15,159 bases of DNA from Clostridiales bacterium UBA4080 (GCA_002381865.1 DFYO01000003.1:1-15159), one strand, 5' to 3'. Numbered from the stretch's first letter, positions 6,783 through 14,640 are shown. Notes: generated from the sequence alone by a model not told the origin. Translations and numbers: made by a program.

Positions 6783-7256
6783 ATGAGTATATATAACTTT
6801 ACTGTAAAAAATATTGAGAATAATGATATTAGCTTATCAGACTACAAAGGAAAGCTTATTCTTATTGTAAATACCGCCACTGGCTGTGGCTTTACCCCTC
6901 AATATGAGGGTTTGCAGGCCTTATATGAAAAGTACAATTCTAAAGGCTTTGAAGTACTAGACTTCCCATGTAATCAATTTGGAAAACAAGCCCCTGGAAG
7001 CGGAAAGGAAATCCAAAGCTTTTGTCAGCTTAATTACAATGTATCCTTTCCTCAATTTGCTAAAGTAGATGTTAATGGTTCAGATGCTTCTCCTCTTTTT
7101 AAATATTTAAAATCTAAGAAAAAAGGAATGCTTGGTTCAAAGATAAAATGGAATTTTACGAAATTCTTAGTTGACAGAGAAGGAAATGTAATCGAGCGCT
7201 TTGCTCCTACTGCTGATGCTGAAAAAATAGAAGAAGTTCTTTTGCGCTATATTTAA
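6783..7256 (+). CDS. Glutathione peroxidase family thiol peroxidase
   Basis: This 157-aa cytoplasmic enzyme reduces hydrogen peroxide and organic peroxides. It has a cysteine rather than selenocysteine at the active site: Cys35 in NTATGCGFTPQY. The other catalytic positions are Gln69 in FGKQAPG and Trp123-Asn124 in KWNFTKF. Cys63 is in the conserved FPCNQF. Cys81 in SFCQLNYNVSFP sits where thioredoxin-dependent members carry the resolving cysteine, so thioredoxin is a likelier reductant than glutathione. I chose the ATG at 6783, with GAAAGGG six bases before it; an in-frame ATG at 6768 has no ribosome binding site. It has its own strong promoter and a leader of about 90 bases. The neighbouring ohrR-like gene suggests peroxide control. 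Confidence 0.93.
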   Translation: MSIYNFTVKNIENNDISLSDYKGKLILIVNTATGCGFTPQYEGLQALYEKYNSKGFEVLDFPCNQFGKQAPGSGKEIQSFCQLNYNVSFPQFAKVDVNGSDASPLFKYLKSKKKGMLGSKIKWNFTKFLVDREGNVIERFAPTADAEKIEEVLLRYI

Positions 7257-7317
7257 TTAATTTTTTCTGATATAATTCTATTAGAAAATAGCTGCTTTTT
7301 AAGTGTAAAATTATCAA

Positions 7318-7330
7318 AAGGAGAAATATG
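7318..7330 (+). promoter_or_regulatory. Ribosome binding site and ATG followed directly by a stop codon, upstream of ohrR
   Basis: AAGGAG, four bases, then ATG-TAA. This is the only good ribosome binding site upstream of the ohrR-like gene, yet its ATG is followed at once by a stop. The ATG is in the same frame as ohrR. Confidence 0.6.
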
Positions 7331-7363
7331 TAATCTATTTGTTCTCTTTGAACAATTAGATTA
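7331..7363. repeat. 33-nt hairpin between ribosome binding site and ohrR frame
   Basis: The arms TAATCTATTTGTTC (7331-7344) and GAACAATTAGATTA (7350-7363) pair at 13 of 14 positions around the loop TCTTT. The element begins right after the ATG at 7328 and ends right before the TTG at 7364. Its 33 bases equal 11 codons and include in-frame TAA and TGA stops. It may act as an RNA fold or as an operator. Confidence 0.85.
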
Positions 7364-7375
7364 TTGGTAAATTGT

Positions 7376-7804
7376 ATGAGTTCAGATAACCTAAAACTAG
7401 AAAAACAACTTTGTTTTCCATTATATGCCGCAGCAAAAGAAGTAATCAAAAAATACAAGCCCCTACTTGATGAAATTGGTTTAACCTATACACAGTATAT
7501 TACTATGATGGTTTTATGGGAGCACAAGCAGATTAATGTTAAGGCACTTGGCGAATATCTCTACCTTGATTCCGGAACACTAACTCCTTTATTAAAAAAA
7601 CTTGAAGCTAAGGGTTATATAAAAAGATTAAGGTCTCAGACCGATGAAAGAAATCTGCTAGTTTCAATTACTCCTATGGGAGAAGCTCTAAAGACTGAGG
7701 CTGAAAGTATACCCCAAAAAATCATCGAATGTGTTAATATTTCCTATGAAGAAGCACAACAATTGTATCGTATACTATATAAAATATTAAAGACTGATTG
7801 CTAA
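7376..7804 (+). CDS. ohrR: OhrR-type MarR-family organic peroxide sensor/repressor
   Basis: This 142-aa winged-helix regulator closely follows Bacillus subtilis OhrR. KLEKQLCFPLYAA carries the sensing cysteine (Cys13 from this start), and the YKPLLDEIGLTYTQY and MMVLWEHKQ segments follow. The helix-turn-helix and wing region is LYLDSGTLTPLLKKLEAKGY and TDERNLLVSIT. OhrR proteins release DNA when the cysteine is oxidised by organic peroxides. The ATG at 7376 fits the family's usual N-terminus but has no ribosome binding site. A TTG at 7364 would add four residues and would sit seven bases from AAGGAG if the 33-nt hairpin is folded. A TGA at 7349 blocks any longer frame. A TATAAT at 7271-7276, after gpx, may start its transcript, though its -35 is poor. 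The likely target is gpx and itself. Confidence 0.88.
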   Translation: MSSDNLKLEKQLCFPLYAAAKEVIKKYKPLLDEIGLTYTQYITMMVLWEHKQINVKALGEYLYLDSGTLTPLLKKLEAKGYIKRLRSQTDERNLLVSITPMGEALKTEAESIPQKIIECVNISYEEAQQLYRILYKILKTDC

Positions 7805-7916
7805 TAGAATTATAACCTAAGCAACATAATATTTTAGTCTTACCTTATACTTTTTAAGACAAATCAAGTCAATTGAGGATAAAAACAGTCGCATAGCACC
7901 TCTAAAATCGAATTCT

Positions 7917-7964
7917 AAAAAAGAAACTGCTACACAATTGAACAAGTGTAGCAGTTTCTATTTT
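7917..7964. terminator. Strong bidirectional terminator between ohrR and trpA
   Basis: AGAAACTGCTACAC and GTGTAGCAGTTTCT form a perfect 14-bp stem (7922-7959) with a 10-base loop. The minus strand continues with a run of Ts, ending the trp operon. The plus strand continues ATTTTT, serving ohrR. The upstream gap 7805-7916 holds nothing else that I can support. Confidence 0.92.
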
Positions 7965-7974
7965 TAACTATTAA

Positions 7975-8763
7975 TTATCTATGACATTCTTCAATCATAT
8001 CCTTTACAAAGCTCTTCACAACTTCAGGCTCTCCATTTCCTTCTCCAACCATATTAACAATAGCTGAGCCTACGATAGCTCCATCAACATAATCCTTAAG
8101 GGCTATAATATCTTCTTTTTTAGAAATTCCAAAGCCTACGGCTATTGGAAGCGGTGACTTTGCTTTAACCTGCTTTAGATAATCAACAACGTCTCGATGA
8201 AAATCTGAAGAACGCCCTGTTACTCCTAGAGAAGAAACACAATAAACAAAGCCCTTACAGTTTTCAATTATTTTTTCTACTCTGTCCTTAGAGGTTGGTG
8301 CGACTAATGGAATTAATGCCATGTCTGTTTGCATAATCAAATCCATAAGCTCTCCTCTTTCCTCAAGTGGCATATCCGGAATTATTAGTCCATCAATCCC
8401 CGCTTCAGAACATTTTTTAATAAATTTTTCTTTACCATACACAATAATAGTATTGATATAAACTAAAAATAACAAAGGTAGCTCAGTTTTTTCCCTTATG
8501 GCTTCAACCATTTTAATTATATTATCAACTGAAAGATCCTTATTTTGAAAGGCTCTTTGAGAAGCCAACTGAATTACAGGTCCATCTGCAAGAGGATCAG
8601 AATAAGGTATTCCAATTTCTATAATATCCGTTCCTGCCTCTTCAAGTCCCAGTACAATATCAATTGTTTTTTCTAGTGTAGGGTCTCCCGCTGTAACAAA
8701 GCCAATAAATGCTTTTTTATTTTCTGATTTTAATTCTTGAAATTTTTTATCTATTCTATTCAT
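7975..8763 (-). CDS. trpA: Tryptophan synthase alpha subunit
   Basis: TrpA cleaves indole-3-glycerol phosphate to indole and glyceraldehyde 3-phosphate and passes indole to TrpB through the subunit tunnel. The catalytic residues are at their textbook positions: Glu49 in IIEIGIPYSDP and Asp60 in PLADGP. Loop 6 reads SLGVTGRSS and the phosphate site GFGISKKEDI and GAIVGSAIV. In the usual YYNP motif this protein has Tyr102-Ile-Asn-Thr, so the tyrosine and asparagine are kept while the second tyrosine and the proline are replaced. At 262 residues it is full length. It starts 10 bases after the trpB stop with a moderate GGCGGTG ribosome binding site. It is the last gene of the operon, followed by the terminator at 7917-7964. 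It contains no tryptophan. Confidence 0.97.
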   Translation of the reverse strand: MNRIDKKFQELKSENKKAFIGFVTAGDPTLEKTIDIVLGLEEAGTDIIEIGIPYSDPLADGPVIQLASQRAFQNKDLSVDNIIKMVEAIREKTELPLLFLVYINTIIVYGKEKFIKKCSEAGIDGLIIPDMPLEERGELMDLIMQTDMALIPLVAPTSKDRVEKIIENCKGFVYCVSSLGVTGRSSDFHRDVVDYLKQVKAKSPLPIAVGFGISKKEDIIALKDYVDGAIVGSAIVNMVGEGNGEPEVVKSFVKDMIEECHR

Positions 8764-8773
8764 AATACACCGC

Positions 8774-9982
8774 CTATTTATTTAATTTCTCCAGACCTTG
8801 CTTGCCCTGTCTGAAATAATCCATTACTGTATGAGTATCCTTATCGCCTCTTCCTGAAACATTTATTACTATAATCTTATCCTTTGACATTGTAGGTGCC
8901 AGCTTCATTGCATAAGCAATAGCATGTGAGCTCTCAAGCGCTGGAATAATACCCTCCACCTTAGTCATCATTTCAAAACCATCTAAGGCTTCCTTATCTG
9001 TAATTGAAACATAGCTTGCCCTTTTTATATCATCTAAATGCGCATGCTCAGGGCCAATACCAGGATAATCAAGTCCTGCTGAAATCGAATGTGCCGGAAT
9101 TATATTCCCGTCATCATCAGTAAAAAGCTTTGTTTTCATGCCATGCAGAACTCCTAGCTTACCCTCAGCTCCTTTAGCAAGCACGACCGCATGCTTTCCC
9201 GTTTCAATACCCAGCCCTGCCGCTTCAACTCCTATAAGCTCAACGCTTTTGTCCTCCACAAAGGGATAAAAAATTCCCATTGCATTACTCCCTCCTCCAA
9301 CACATGCAATAATTGCATCCGGAAGTTTGTTTTCTTTTTCTAGGATTTGTCTTTTGGTTTCATCTCCTATAATCCTTTGAAAATCTCTTACCATTCTTGG
9401 ATATGGATGAGGCCCTACAACTGAGCCTATAACATAGAAGGTATCCTCTACCGTACGCACCCATTCCCTGATTGCTTCATTTGTTGCATCCTTTAAGGTT
9501 TTTGTTCCTGATACAACGGTCTCTACCTTTGCACCTAAAAGCTCCATTCTAAATACGTTAAGCTCTTGTCTTTCAACATCCTCTTCACCCATATAAACTG
9601 TACATTCCATATCAAATAATGCTGCTCCCGTAGCTGTTGCTACTCCATGCTGCCCTGCTCCTGTTTCAGCTATTACCTTCTTTTTACCCATTCTTTTTGC
9701 TACCAGAATTTGTCCAATTACATTGTTTATTTTATGTGCGCCTGTATGATTTAAATCCTCTCTTTTAAGATAGATTTTTGCGCCTCCCAGCTTTTCAGTA
9801 AATCTTTTTGCAAAATACAAAGGTGTCTCTCTTCCAACATATTCCTTCAAATAATACATATATTCTTCAATAAAGCTTGGATCATTAATCGCCTCATTGT
9901 ATGCCTCCTCTAACTCTTTAAGCGGATACATAAGTGTTTCTGGAACGTATTGTCCGCCAAACTCACCAAATTTTTTACTCAT
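8774..9982 (-). CDS. trpB: Tryptophan synthase beta subunit
   Basis: TrpB is the PLP enzyme that joins indole and serine to make tryptophan, in a complex with TrpA. The PLP lysine is Lys84 in LNHTGAHKINN, and the phosphate-binding GGGSNAMG loop is present. The N-terminus (FGEFGGQYVPETLM) and the length of 402 residues are typical of the main TrpB1 type, not the longer TrpB2. I chose the ATG at 9982 because AAGGAGG lies nine bases upstream; a TTG two codons earlier is too near that site. The ATG overlaps the end of trpF by eight bases (ATGAGTAA), so the two are translationally coupled. There is one tryptophan residue in the whole protein. Confidence 0.97.
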   Translation of the reverse strand: MSKKFGEFGGQYVPETLMYPLKELEEAYNEAINDPSFIEEYMYYLKEYVGRETPLYFAKRFTEKLGGAKIYLKREDLNHTGAHKINNVIGQILVAKRMGKKKVIAETGAGQHGVATATGAALFDMECTVYMGEEDVERQELNVFRMELLGAKVETVVSGTKTLKDATNEAIREWVRTVEDTFYVIGSVVGPHPYPRMVRDFQRIIGDETKRQILEKENKLPDAIIACVGGGSNAMGIFYPFVEDKSVELIGVEAAGLGIETGKHAVVLAKGAEGKLGVLHGMKTKLFTDDDGNIIPAHSISAGLDYPGIGPEHAHLDDIKRASYVSITDKEALDGFEMMTKVEGIIPALESSHAIAYAMKLAPTMSKDKIIVINVSGRGDKDTHTVMDYFRQGKQGLEKLNK

Positions 9983-10601
9983 TTTCAAATGCCTCCTTTA
10001 AATTATAAAACAATGCTTCTATTTTTTTCTTATCTTTAATAAGATTTGTCTCAAGTCCCGAATTCAGGTCAAGTACAATAGGCTTAACCTTAGTTATTGC
10101 TGCCACAGCATTTTCAGGGCTAATACCTCCCGCAAGAATAATTGGATATTTTTCTGATAAATGCTCTACCATATCCCAATTAAAGCTTTGCCCTGTTCCG
10201 CCTCTTTCATCTTTGCTATAGGTGTCTAGTAATATACCTTCAGCGACATTTTTATAGCTTTCTATTATTTCCAAGCTTGTCTCATCTGAAACCAATATGC
10301 TTTTCCACACCTTGCAATCAATTTTGCTGCAATAATCCACAGTTTCCTCTCCGTGAAGCTGAACCGCATCTAAGCTACACAGCCCAATAATCTCTTTAAC
10401 CTTATTAATATCCTCATTTACAAAAACACCAACTACCTTAATATCCCTTCGTATAAGCTTCCTCAGTCTAGCAGCTTTTTCTACTGTAACCTGTCTTTTA
10501 CTGGGGGCAAAAATCATTCCAATATAGTCCACAGGGAATTGATTGATTATTGCAATCTCTTCTTCATTTTTAATTCCGCAAATCTTAATCTCTGTACGCA
10601 T
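9975..10601 (-). CDS. trpF: Phosphoribosylanthranilate isomerase
   Basis: TrpF carries out the Amadori rearrangement of phosphoribosylanthranilate to CdRP. The short (beta-alpha)8 barrel starts KICGIKNEEE with the general-base cysteine Cys8. The general acid is Asp126 in ILLDTYSKD, followed by GGTGQSFNW and the phosphate-binding LAGGISPENA and LDLNSGLE. At 208 residues it is a normal stand-alone TrpF, not fused to TrpC as in enterobacteria. Its ATG lies inside the end of trpC (17-base overlap), with GAGG almost touching it, so it probably depends on coupled translation from trpC. It overlaps trpB by eight bases at the other end. Confidence 0.96.
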   Translation of the reverse strand: MRTEIKICGIKNEEEIAIINQFPVDYIGMIFAPSKRQVTVEKAARLRKLIRRDIKVVGVFVNEDINKVKEIIGLCSLDAVQLHGEETVDYCSKIDCKVWKSILVSDETSLEIIESYKNVAEGILLDTYSKDERGGTGQSFNWDMVEHLSEKYPIILAGGISPENAVAAITKVKPIVLDLNSGLETNLIKDKKKIEALFYNLKEAFENE

Positions 10602-11370
10602 TCCTCAGGGCCTCCCCATGTGCATTGATATCATCTGCTCTCATAAAGCTCTCCCCAACTAATATTGCATCAATCTTCGCAGCCTTAAGGTAAATAATAT
10701 CCTCCTGCGTTAATATACCGCTTTCACTTACAACAATTGTTCCCTTCGGAATATAGCTTCTTAACTCAATTGTTGTATGCAAATCCGTCTTGAAGGTTTC
10801 AAGATTTCTATTATTAATACCTATAATCCTTGCTTTAGTATTTACCGCTCTGTCAAGCTCCTGCTTAGTATGAACCTCTACTAACGCATCTAATCCGATT
10901 TGCTCTGCTAGCTTAATAAACTCAATAAGCTCTTCATCTGAAAGAATTGCAACTATCAATAGAACTGCACTTGCTCCTAAAATTTTTGCATTTAATATCT
11001 GCTCTCTGCATACAATAAAATCCTTACATAATGTAGGAAGCATAATATTATCACTGATTTCCTTTAAATATTCATCCCTTCCAAGAAAATAATCCTCTTC
11101 TGTAAGCACTGATACTGCATCTACAACCTCTTCATAGATTTTTGCAATTTTCAGTGGCTCAAAGCATTCTTTAATAACCCCCTTAGAGGGTGATGCTTTT
11201 TTAACCTCTCCGATTATTGAAAGACCCGGCTTTGCAAGTGCCTCATAAAAAGATGGTCTTTTTTCTACTTTATCTAATTTCATAGCAAGCTCTTTTTCAA
11301 CAAAATTCTTTTCCTTATTTCTAATCCTTTTTTTATCAACTATATCCTTCAAATAAATTCTATCAGCCAT
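10585..11370 (-). CDS. trpC: Indole-3-glycerol phosphate synthase
   Basis: TrpC closes the indole ring by decarboxylation of CdRP. Key segments of the barrel are SIIGEVKKASPSKG with Glu55 and Lys57, LCKDFIV with the catalytic lysine, LVEVHTKQEL, GINNRNLETF and VVSESGI near the end. At 261 residues it is full length. AGGAG lies six bases before the ATG. It is separated from trpD by 64 bases that contain repeated sequence (see the repeat at 11383-11427), whereas it overlaps trpF by 17 bases. It contains no tryptophan. Confidence 0.97.
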   Translation of the reverse strand: MADRIYLKDIVDKKRIRNKEKNFVEKELAMKLDKVEKRPSFYEALAKPGLSIIGEVKKASPSKGVIKECFEPLKIAKIYEEVVDAVSVLTEEDYFLGRDEYLKEISDNIMLPTLCKDFIVCREQILNAKILGASAVLLIVAILSDEELIEFIKLAEQIGLDALVEVHTKQELDRAVNTKARIIGINNRNLETFKTDLHTTIELRSYIPKGTIVVSESGILTQEDIIYLKAAKIDAILVGESFMRADDINAHGEALRNAYRD

Positions 11371-11382
11371 ATCTTCTCCTAT

Positions 11383-11427
11383 GACACAAGGGGACGGTTC
11401 TTTTGTGTTCTTTTGTGTTCTTTTGTT
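11383..11427. repeat. Palindromic element plus 10-bp tandem repeats between trpD and trpC
   Basis: On the plus strand GACACAA (11383-11389) is followed by GGGGACGGTTC and then TTGTGTT (11403-11409), an imperfect inverted repeat matching at 6 of 7. The unit TTCTTTTGTG occurs at 11398-11407, again at 11408-11417, and with one change at 11418-11427. From memory, motifs of the form GACACA-GGGGACGGTTC-TGTGTC are scattered repeats in many Firmicutes; I could not check this. Confidence 0.7.
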
Positions 11428-11434
11428 TTTTTAT

Positions 11435-12448
11435 TTATAAGCTATTTGAAAATTCAACAAATTCCTTTAGCTTAGCCTCTGCTTTTCCTGAATCTAAAAT
11501 TTCCTCTGCTAATGCAATACCCTCTTTTAGGCTGTCTGCTTTTTTGCCTACATATAGGGCTGCTGCTGCATTTAATACGAGAATATCTCTTTTAAAGCCC
11601 TTATCACCTCTAAATAATCCTCTTATTATTTCAGCATTTTCCTCGGCTAAGCCACCTTTAATATCCTCAATTTCAGCTTTTTTAAAGCCTAGCTCCTGCG
11701 GTGATATTATATATGTATTAAGCTCTCCATCCTTAAGCTCTGTCACCTTTGTATCAGATGTAGTTGATAGCTCGTCTAAGCCATCCATTCCATGCACCAC
11801 TAAGGCTCTTTCAACTCCTAGATTTTTTAGCACCTCAGCCATTGGCTCAGTAAGCTTTTCATCAAATACTCCCAAAACCTGTGCATTTGCATTTGCCGGA
11901 TTTGCAAGCGGTCCTAGAATATTAAATATCGTTCTAAATCCAAGCTCTTTTCTTGTTTTACCAACATACTTCATTGCTTTATGAAAATTAGGTGCAAAGA
12001 AAAATCCGATGTTGGTTTCCTTAACACATTTTTCTACCTGCTCAGGTGTTAAATCAATCTTTATTCCCAATGCTTCCAAAACATCTGCGCTGCCACATTT
12101 ACTTGAAACAGAACGATTACCATGCTTAACAACCGGTATTCCTGCTGCTGCAGTAATCACTGCAACTGCAGTAGAAATATTAAAGGTTCCTAGCTTATCT
12201 CCTCCTGTCCCGCAGGTATCTACTGTGTAATAGTTTTGAAGCTCAACAACCTCAGCCTTTTCTCTCATTACCTTTGCTCCGCCTACAATCTCTGCTACTG
12301 ATTCGCCTTTTACCTTTAATGCAGTCAAAAAGCTTGCCATCTGTGCCTCTGTAACATCGCCACTCATTATTTTTGTCATGCAGTCAATCATCTCTTCCTC
12401 TGATAAACTAACTCCGTTCATAATACTTTCAATTGATTTTTGAATCAT
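11435..12448 (-). CDS. trpD: Anthranilate phosphoribosyltransferase
   Basis: TrpD transfers phosphoribose from PRPP to anthranilate. The PRPP-binding DTCGTGGDKLGTFNIST is at about residues 77-93, followed by KHGNRSVSSKCGSADVLE. The anthranilate-binding region reads FFFAPNFHKAMKYV, with ELGFRTIFNILGPLANP after it. At 337 residues it is a normal stand-alone TrpD, not a TrpG-TrpD fusion. GGAGG lies eight bases before the ATG. It follows trpG by 68 bases, a gap with no clear terminator. It contains no tryptophan. Confidence 0.97.
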   Translation of the reverse strand: MIQKSIESIMNGVSLSEEEMIDCMTKIMSGDVTEAQMASFLTALKVKGESVAEIVGGAKVMREKAEVVELQNYYTVDTCGTGGDKLGTFNISTAVAVITAAAGIPVVKHGNRSVSSKCGSADVLEALGIKIDLTPEQVEKCVKETNIGFFFAPNFHKAMKYVGKTRKELGFRTIFNILGPLANPANANAQVLGVFDEKLTEPMAEVLKNLGVERALVVHGMDGLDELSTTSDTKVTELKDGELNTYIISPQELGFKKAEIEDIKGGLAEENAEIIRGLFRGDKGFKRDILVLNAAAALYVGKKADSLKEGIALAEEILDSGKAEAKLKEFVEFSNSL

Positions 12449-12516
12449 CCTTTTATCCTCCTGCTTGTTATTAAGCTACTTTTTTAAATATAACGCCTTC
12501 TTAACTTTAAAGAGCT

Positions 12517-13086
12517 TTAAGAGACTTTCTCAATAAAATTCTTAATAAGCTGCTTGCCATTTTCTGTCAATACAGATTCGGGATGAAATTGAAGCCCGTA
12601 TATCTCATAGTCCTTATGCTTCATTGCCATAATCTCTTCTTCCTCAGTCTGAGATAAAATATTAAAGCAGTCAGGCAAGCTTATTTTTTCAACTACCAGA
12701 GAATGATATCTTGCCACCTTTAGTGGTATTTCAATACCCTCAAATAGCTTGTCTTGCTTTAGCTTAATTTCTGAGCTCTTTCCATGAAATAATTCCTTGG
12801 CATGAATTACCTTTCCCCCAAATGCCTCACCAATGCACTGATGTCCAAGACAAATACCCAGAATAGGAAGCTTTCCTGCAAGAGCTTTAATAATTTCAAG
12901 GCAATTGCCAGCATCCTTTGGTGCCTTTGGCCCTGGAGAAATAACCAGCCTGTCTGGTCCTAGCTTTAATATCTCCGCTGGCGTTATCTCATCATTTCTG
13001 AAAACTCTTATATCCGAGTCATACTCTCCTATATATTGGTACAAATTATATGTAAATGAATCATAATTATCTATTAATACAACCAT
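12517..13086 (-). CDS. trpG: Anthranilate synthase glutaminase subunit
   Basis: TrpG is a class I glutamine amidotransferase that supplies ammonia to TrpE. The catalytic triad is Cys79 in LGICLGHQ and His168 and Glu170 in QFHPES. The oxyanion region is SPGPKAPKDAG, a slight variant of the common SPGP-xP-xxAG. The N-terminal IDNYDSFTYNL is typical. At 189 residues it is full length. AGGAGG lies six bases before the ATG. The same protein type also serves PabB in folate synthesis, and a shared role cannot be excluded. Unusually, 143 bases separate it from trpE, and they contain a direct repeat. It contains no tryptophan. Confidence 0.96.
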   Translation of the reverse strand: MVVLIDNYDSFTYNLYQYIGEYDSDIRVFRNDEITPAEILKLGPDRLVISPGPKAPKDAGNCLEIIKALAGKLPILGICLGHQCIGEAFGGKVIHAKELFHGKSSEIKLKQDKLFEGIEIPLKVARYHSLVVEKISLPDCFNILSQTEEEEIMAMKHKDYEIYGLQFHPESVLTENGKQLIKNFIEKVS

Positions 13087-13144
13087 ATTTTTTCCTCCTA
13101 ATAATCTATATTGTTTTGTTCTACTCTATGCCCTTATAGCACTC

Positions 13145-13219
13145 GATGTTATTTTCATCCAACATTTAGCTAGTACCACCTGATGTTATTTTCATCCCTT
13201 CTGCCCAATAGTACCACCT
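13145..13219. repeat. Two-copy direct repeat in the trpE-trpG gap
   Basis: GATGTTATTTTCATCC occurs at 13145-13160 and 13182-13197. TAGTACCACCT occurs at 13171-13181 and 13209-13219. The unit is therefore 37-38 bases, with conserved ends and a variable middle. In the transcript each copy reads AGGTGGTACTA, a spacer, then GGATGAAAATAACATC, which can form a 4-bp GATG/CATC hairpin. A degenerate third start (TAGCACTC) precedes the first copy. Confidence 0.8.
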
Positions 13220-13229
13220 TTATTTTTTA

Positions 13230-14624
13230 TTAATTATTTATTGCAGAAATCAATGCCTGTGCTTTATTTCTTGTTTCTTCGTACTCTGCTTCTGCAACTG
13301 AATCCGCTACAATTCCTGCTCCTGCTTGTATATGAACAATTCCATCCTTTATAACCATCGTGCGAATAGCAATACACATATCCATAGTCTGGTTAAAGCC
13401 AAAATAGCCAATTGCTCCTCCGTAAATACCCCTCTTTGAAATCTCTAGCTCTTCAATTATTTCCATAGCTCTGATTTTTGGTGCCCCTGAAAGAGTTCCT
13501 GCTGGAAGAAAGCTCATTAAAACTTCAAAAATATCCTTATCCTCTCGTTTTTCTCCTTCCACCAAGGAAACCAAATGCATAACATGGGAGTAATTCTGAA
13601 CCTCCATATATTTTGTTACATTTACGCTTCCGATTTTTGATACTCTTCCCATATCATTTCTTCCAAGGTCTACAAGCATTATATGTTCGGCTATTTCCTT
13701 TTTATCTGAAAGCAAATCTTCTGCCAGTGTTTTGTCCTCCTGCTCATCCTTGCCTCTTCTTCTTGTTCCTGCAATCGGGCAATTATAGATTTTTCCTTGC
13801 TTACATTCAACAAGCATTTCTGGCGAGCTTCCTACAATATAATAATCCTCAAATTTAAAATAATACATATACGGTGATGGGTTTAATCTTCTTAGTCTTC
13901 TATACAAGGTAAATGGATCAGTATCACATTCTGCACTCCATCTTTGTGATAATACTACCTGAAAAATATCTCCCTCATATATATATTGCTTTGCTTTTTC
14001 TACTGCTGCCTCAAAGGTTTTTTTACTTACATTGCTTTGAAATTGCAATATCTCTCCACTTTGTTCCGGCTCTTCAAAAATTATATCTTTTTTTAGCATT
14101 CGGTTTATTTCTTTTATTCTCTTTTTTGCAGCTTTCTCTCCCTCTGCTGTGTTTTCCTCAAGCACTACAATGGAAATACTATGATTATAATGGTCATACG
14201 CAATACATTCCTTAACAAACATCAAATGTACATCCGGAGTTCCTACTGTATCAACATTTTCTGCGGAAATTTTTTCGTACTGTTTGATTGTATCATATCC
14301 CACTGTTCCAACTGCTCCGCCTATAAAAGGCAGGTTTGTGTCATTAACTATTTCATACGCCTCAATTATACTTTTTACTTCCTCTAATGCCCTGCCTTCC
14401 TTTATAGTTTCCTGCTCATTTTGAATTATTGTAATCTGATTACCCGTAGCCTTTACTACAATAAAAGGATTTGTTGATAAAAATGAATATCTTCCCTTTG
14501 GCTGTTCCTTACTTTCAAGCAAAAACCCTTCATTTTTCCTCACATATTTTTGATATAGGGTAATTGGTGTTTCCATATCTCCAATTATATTATCTACATA
14601 AGCTTTTAATACTGTTTTCTCCAT
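13230..14624 (-). CDS. trpE: Anthranilate synthase component I
   Basis: TrpE converts chorismate and ammonia (from TrpG) to anthranilate, the first committed step. The feedback tryptophan-binding motif is intact: LLES at 35-38 and GRYSF with Ser47. The chorismate-binding domain carries QVVLSQRW, DLGRNDMGRV, PAGTLSGAPK, GGAIGYFGF and QAGAGIVADS. At 464 residues it is a little shorter than many TrpE proteins but has every core motif. AGGAGG lies five bases before the ATG. It is the first gene of the operon and directly follows the T-box leader. Control therefore acts on transcription by uncharged tRNA-Trp and, by inference from the LLES motif, on the enzyme by tryptophan. PabB is the main alternative identity, but the operon settles it. 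Confidence 0.97.
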   Translation of the reverse strand: MEKTVLKAYVDNIIGDMETPITLYQKYVRKNEGFLLESKEQPKGRYSFLSTNPFIVVKATGNQITIIQNEQETIKEGRALEEVKSIIEAYEIVNDTNLPFIGGAVGTVGYDTIKQYEKISAENVDTVGTPDVHLMFVKECIAYDHYNHSISIVVLEENTAEGEKAAKKRIKEINRMLKKDIIFEEPEQSGEILQFQSNVSKKTFEAAVEKAKQYIYEGDIFQVVLSQRWSAECDTDPFTLYRRLRRLNPSPYMYYFKFEDYYIVGSSPEMLVECKQGKIYNCPIAGTRRRGKDEQEDKTLAEDLLSDKKEIAEHIMLVDLGRNDMGRVSKIGSVNVTKYMEVQNYSHVMHLVSLVEGEKREDKDIFEVLMSFLPAGTLSGAPKIRAMEIIEELEISKRGIYGGAIGYFGFNQTMDMCIAIRTMVIKDGIVHIQAGAGIVADSVAEAEYEETRNKAQALISAINN

Positions 14625-14640
14625 ATTTTCCTCCTAAAAT

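Noticed and set aside
11403..11984. 193-residue open frame on the plus strand
   Set aside because: A shadow of trpD in an antisense frame; serine- and alanine-rich with no ribosome binding site or known motif.
12449..12516. Possible internal terminator or promoter between trpG and trpD
   Set aside because: Only weak CTTTAAAG-type self-complementarity, no T run and no paired -35/-10.
13087..13229. Possible CRISPR array from the repeated 16-mer
   Set aside because: Only two copies with a 21-base spacing, two different repeated blocks and no cas genes.
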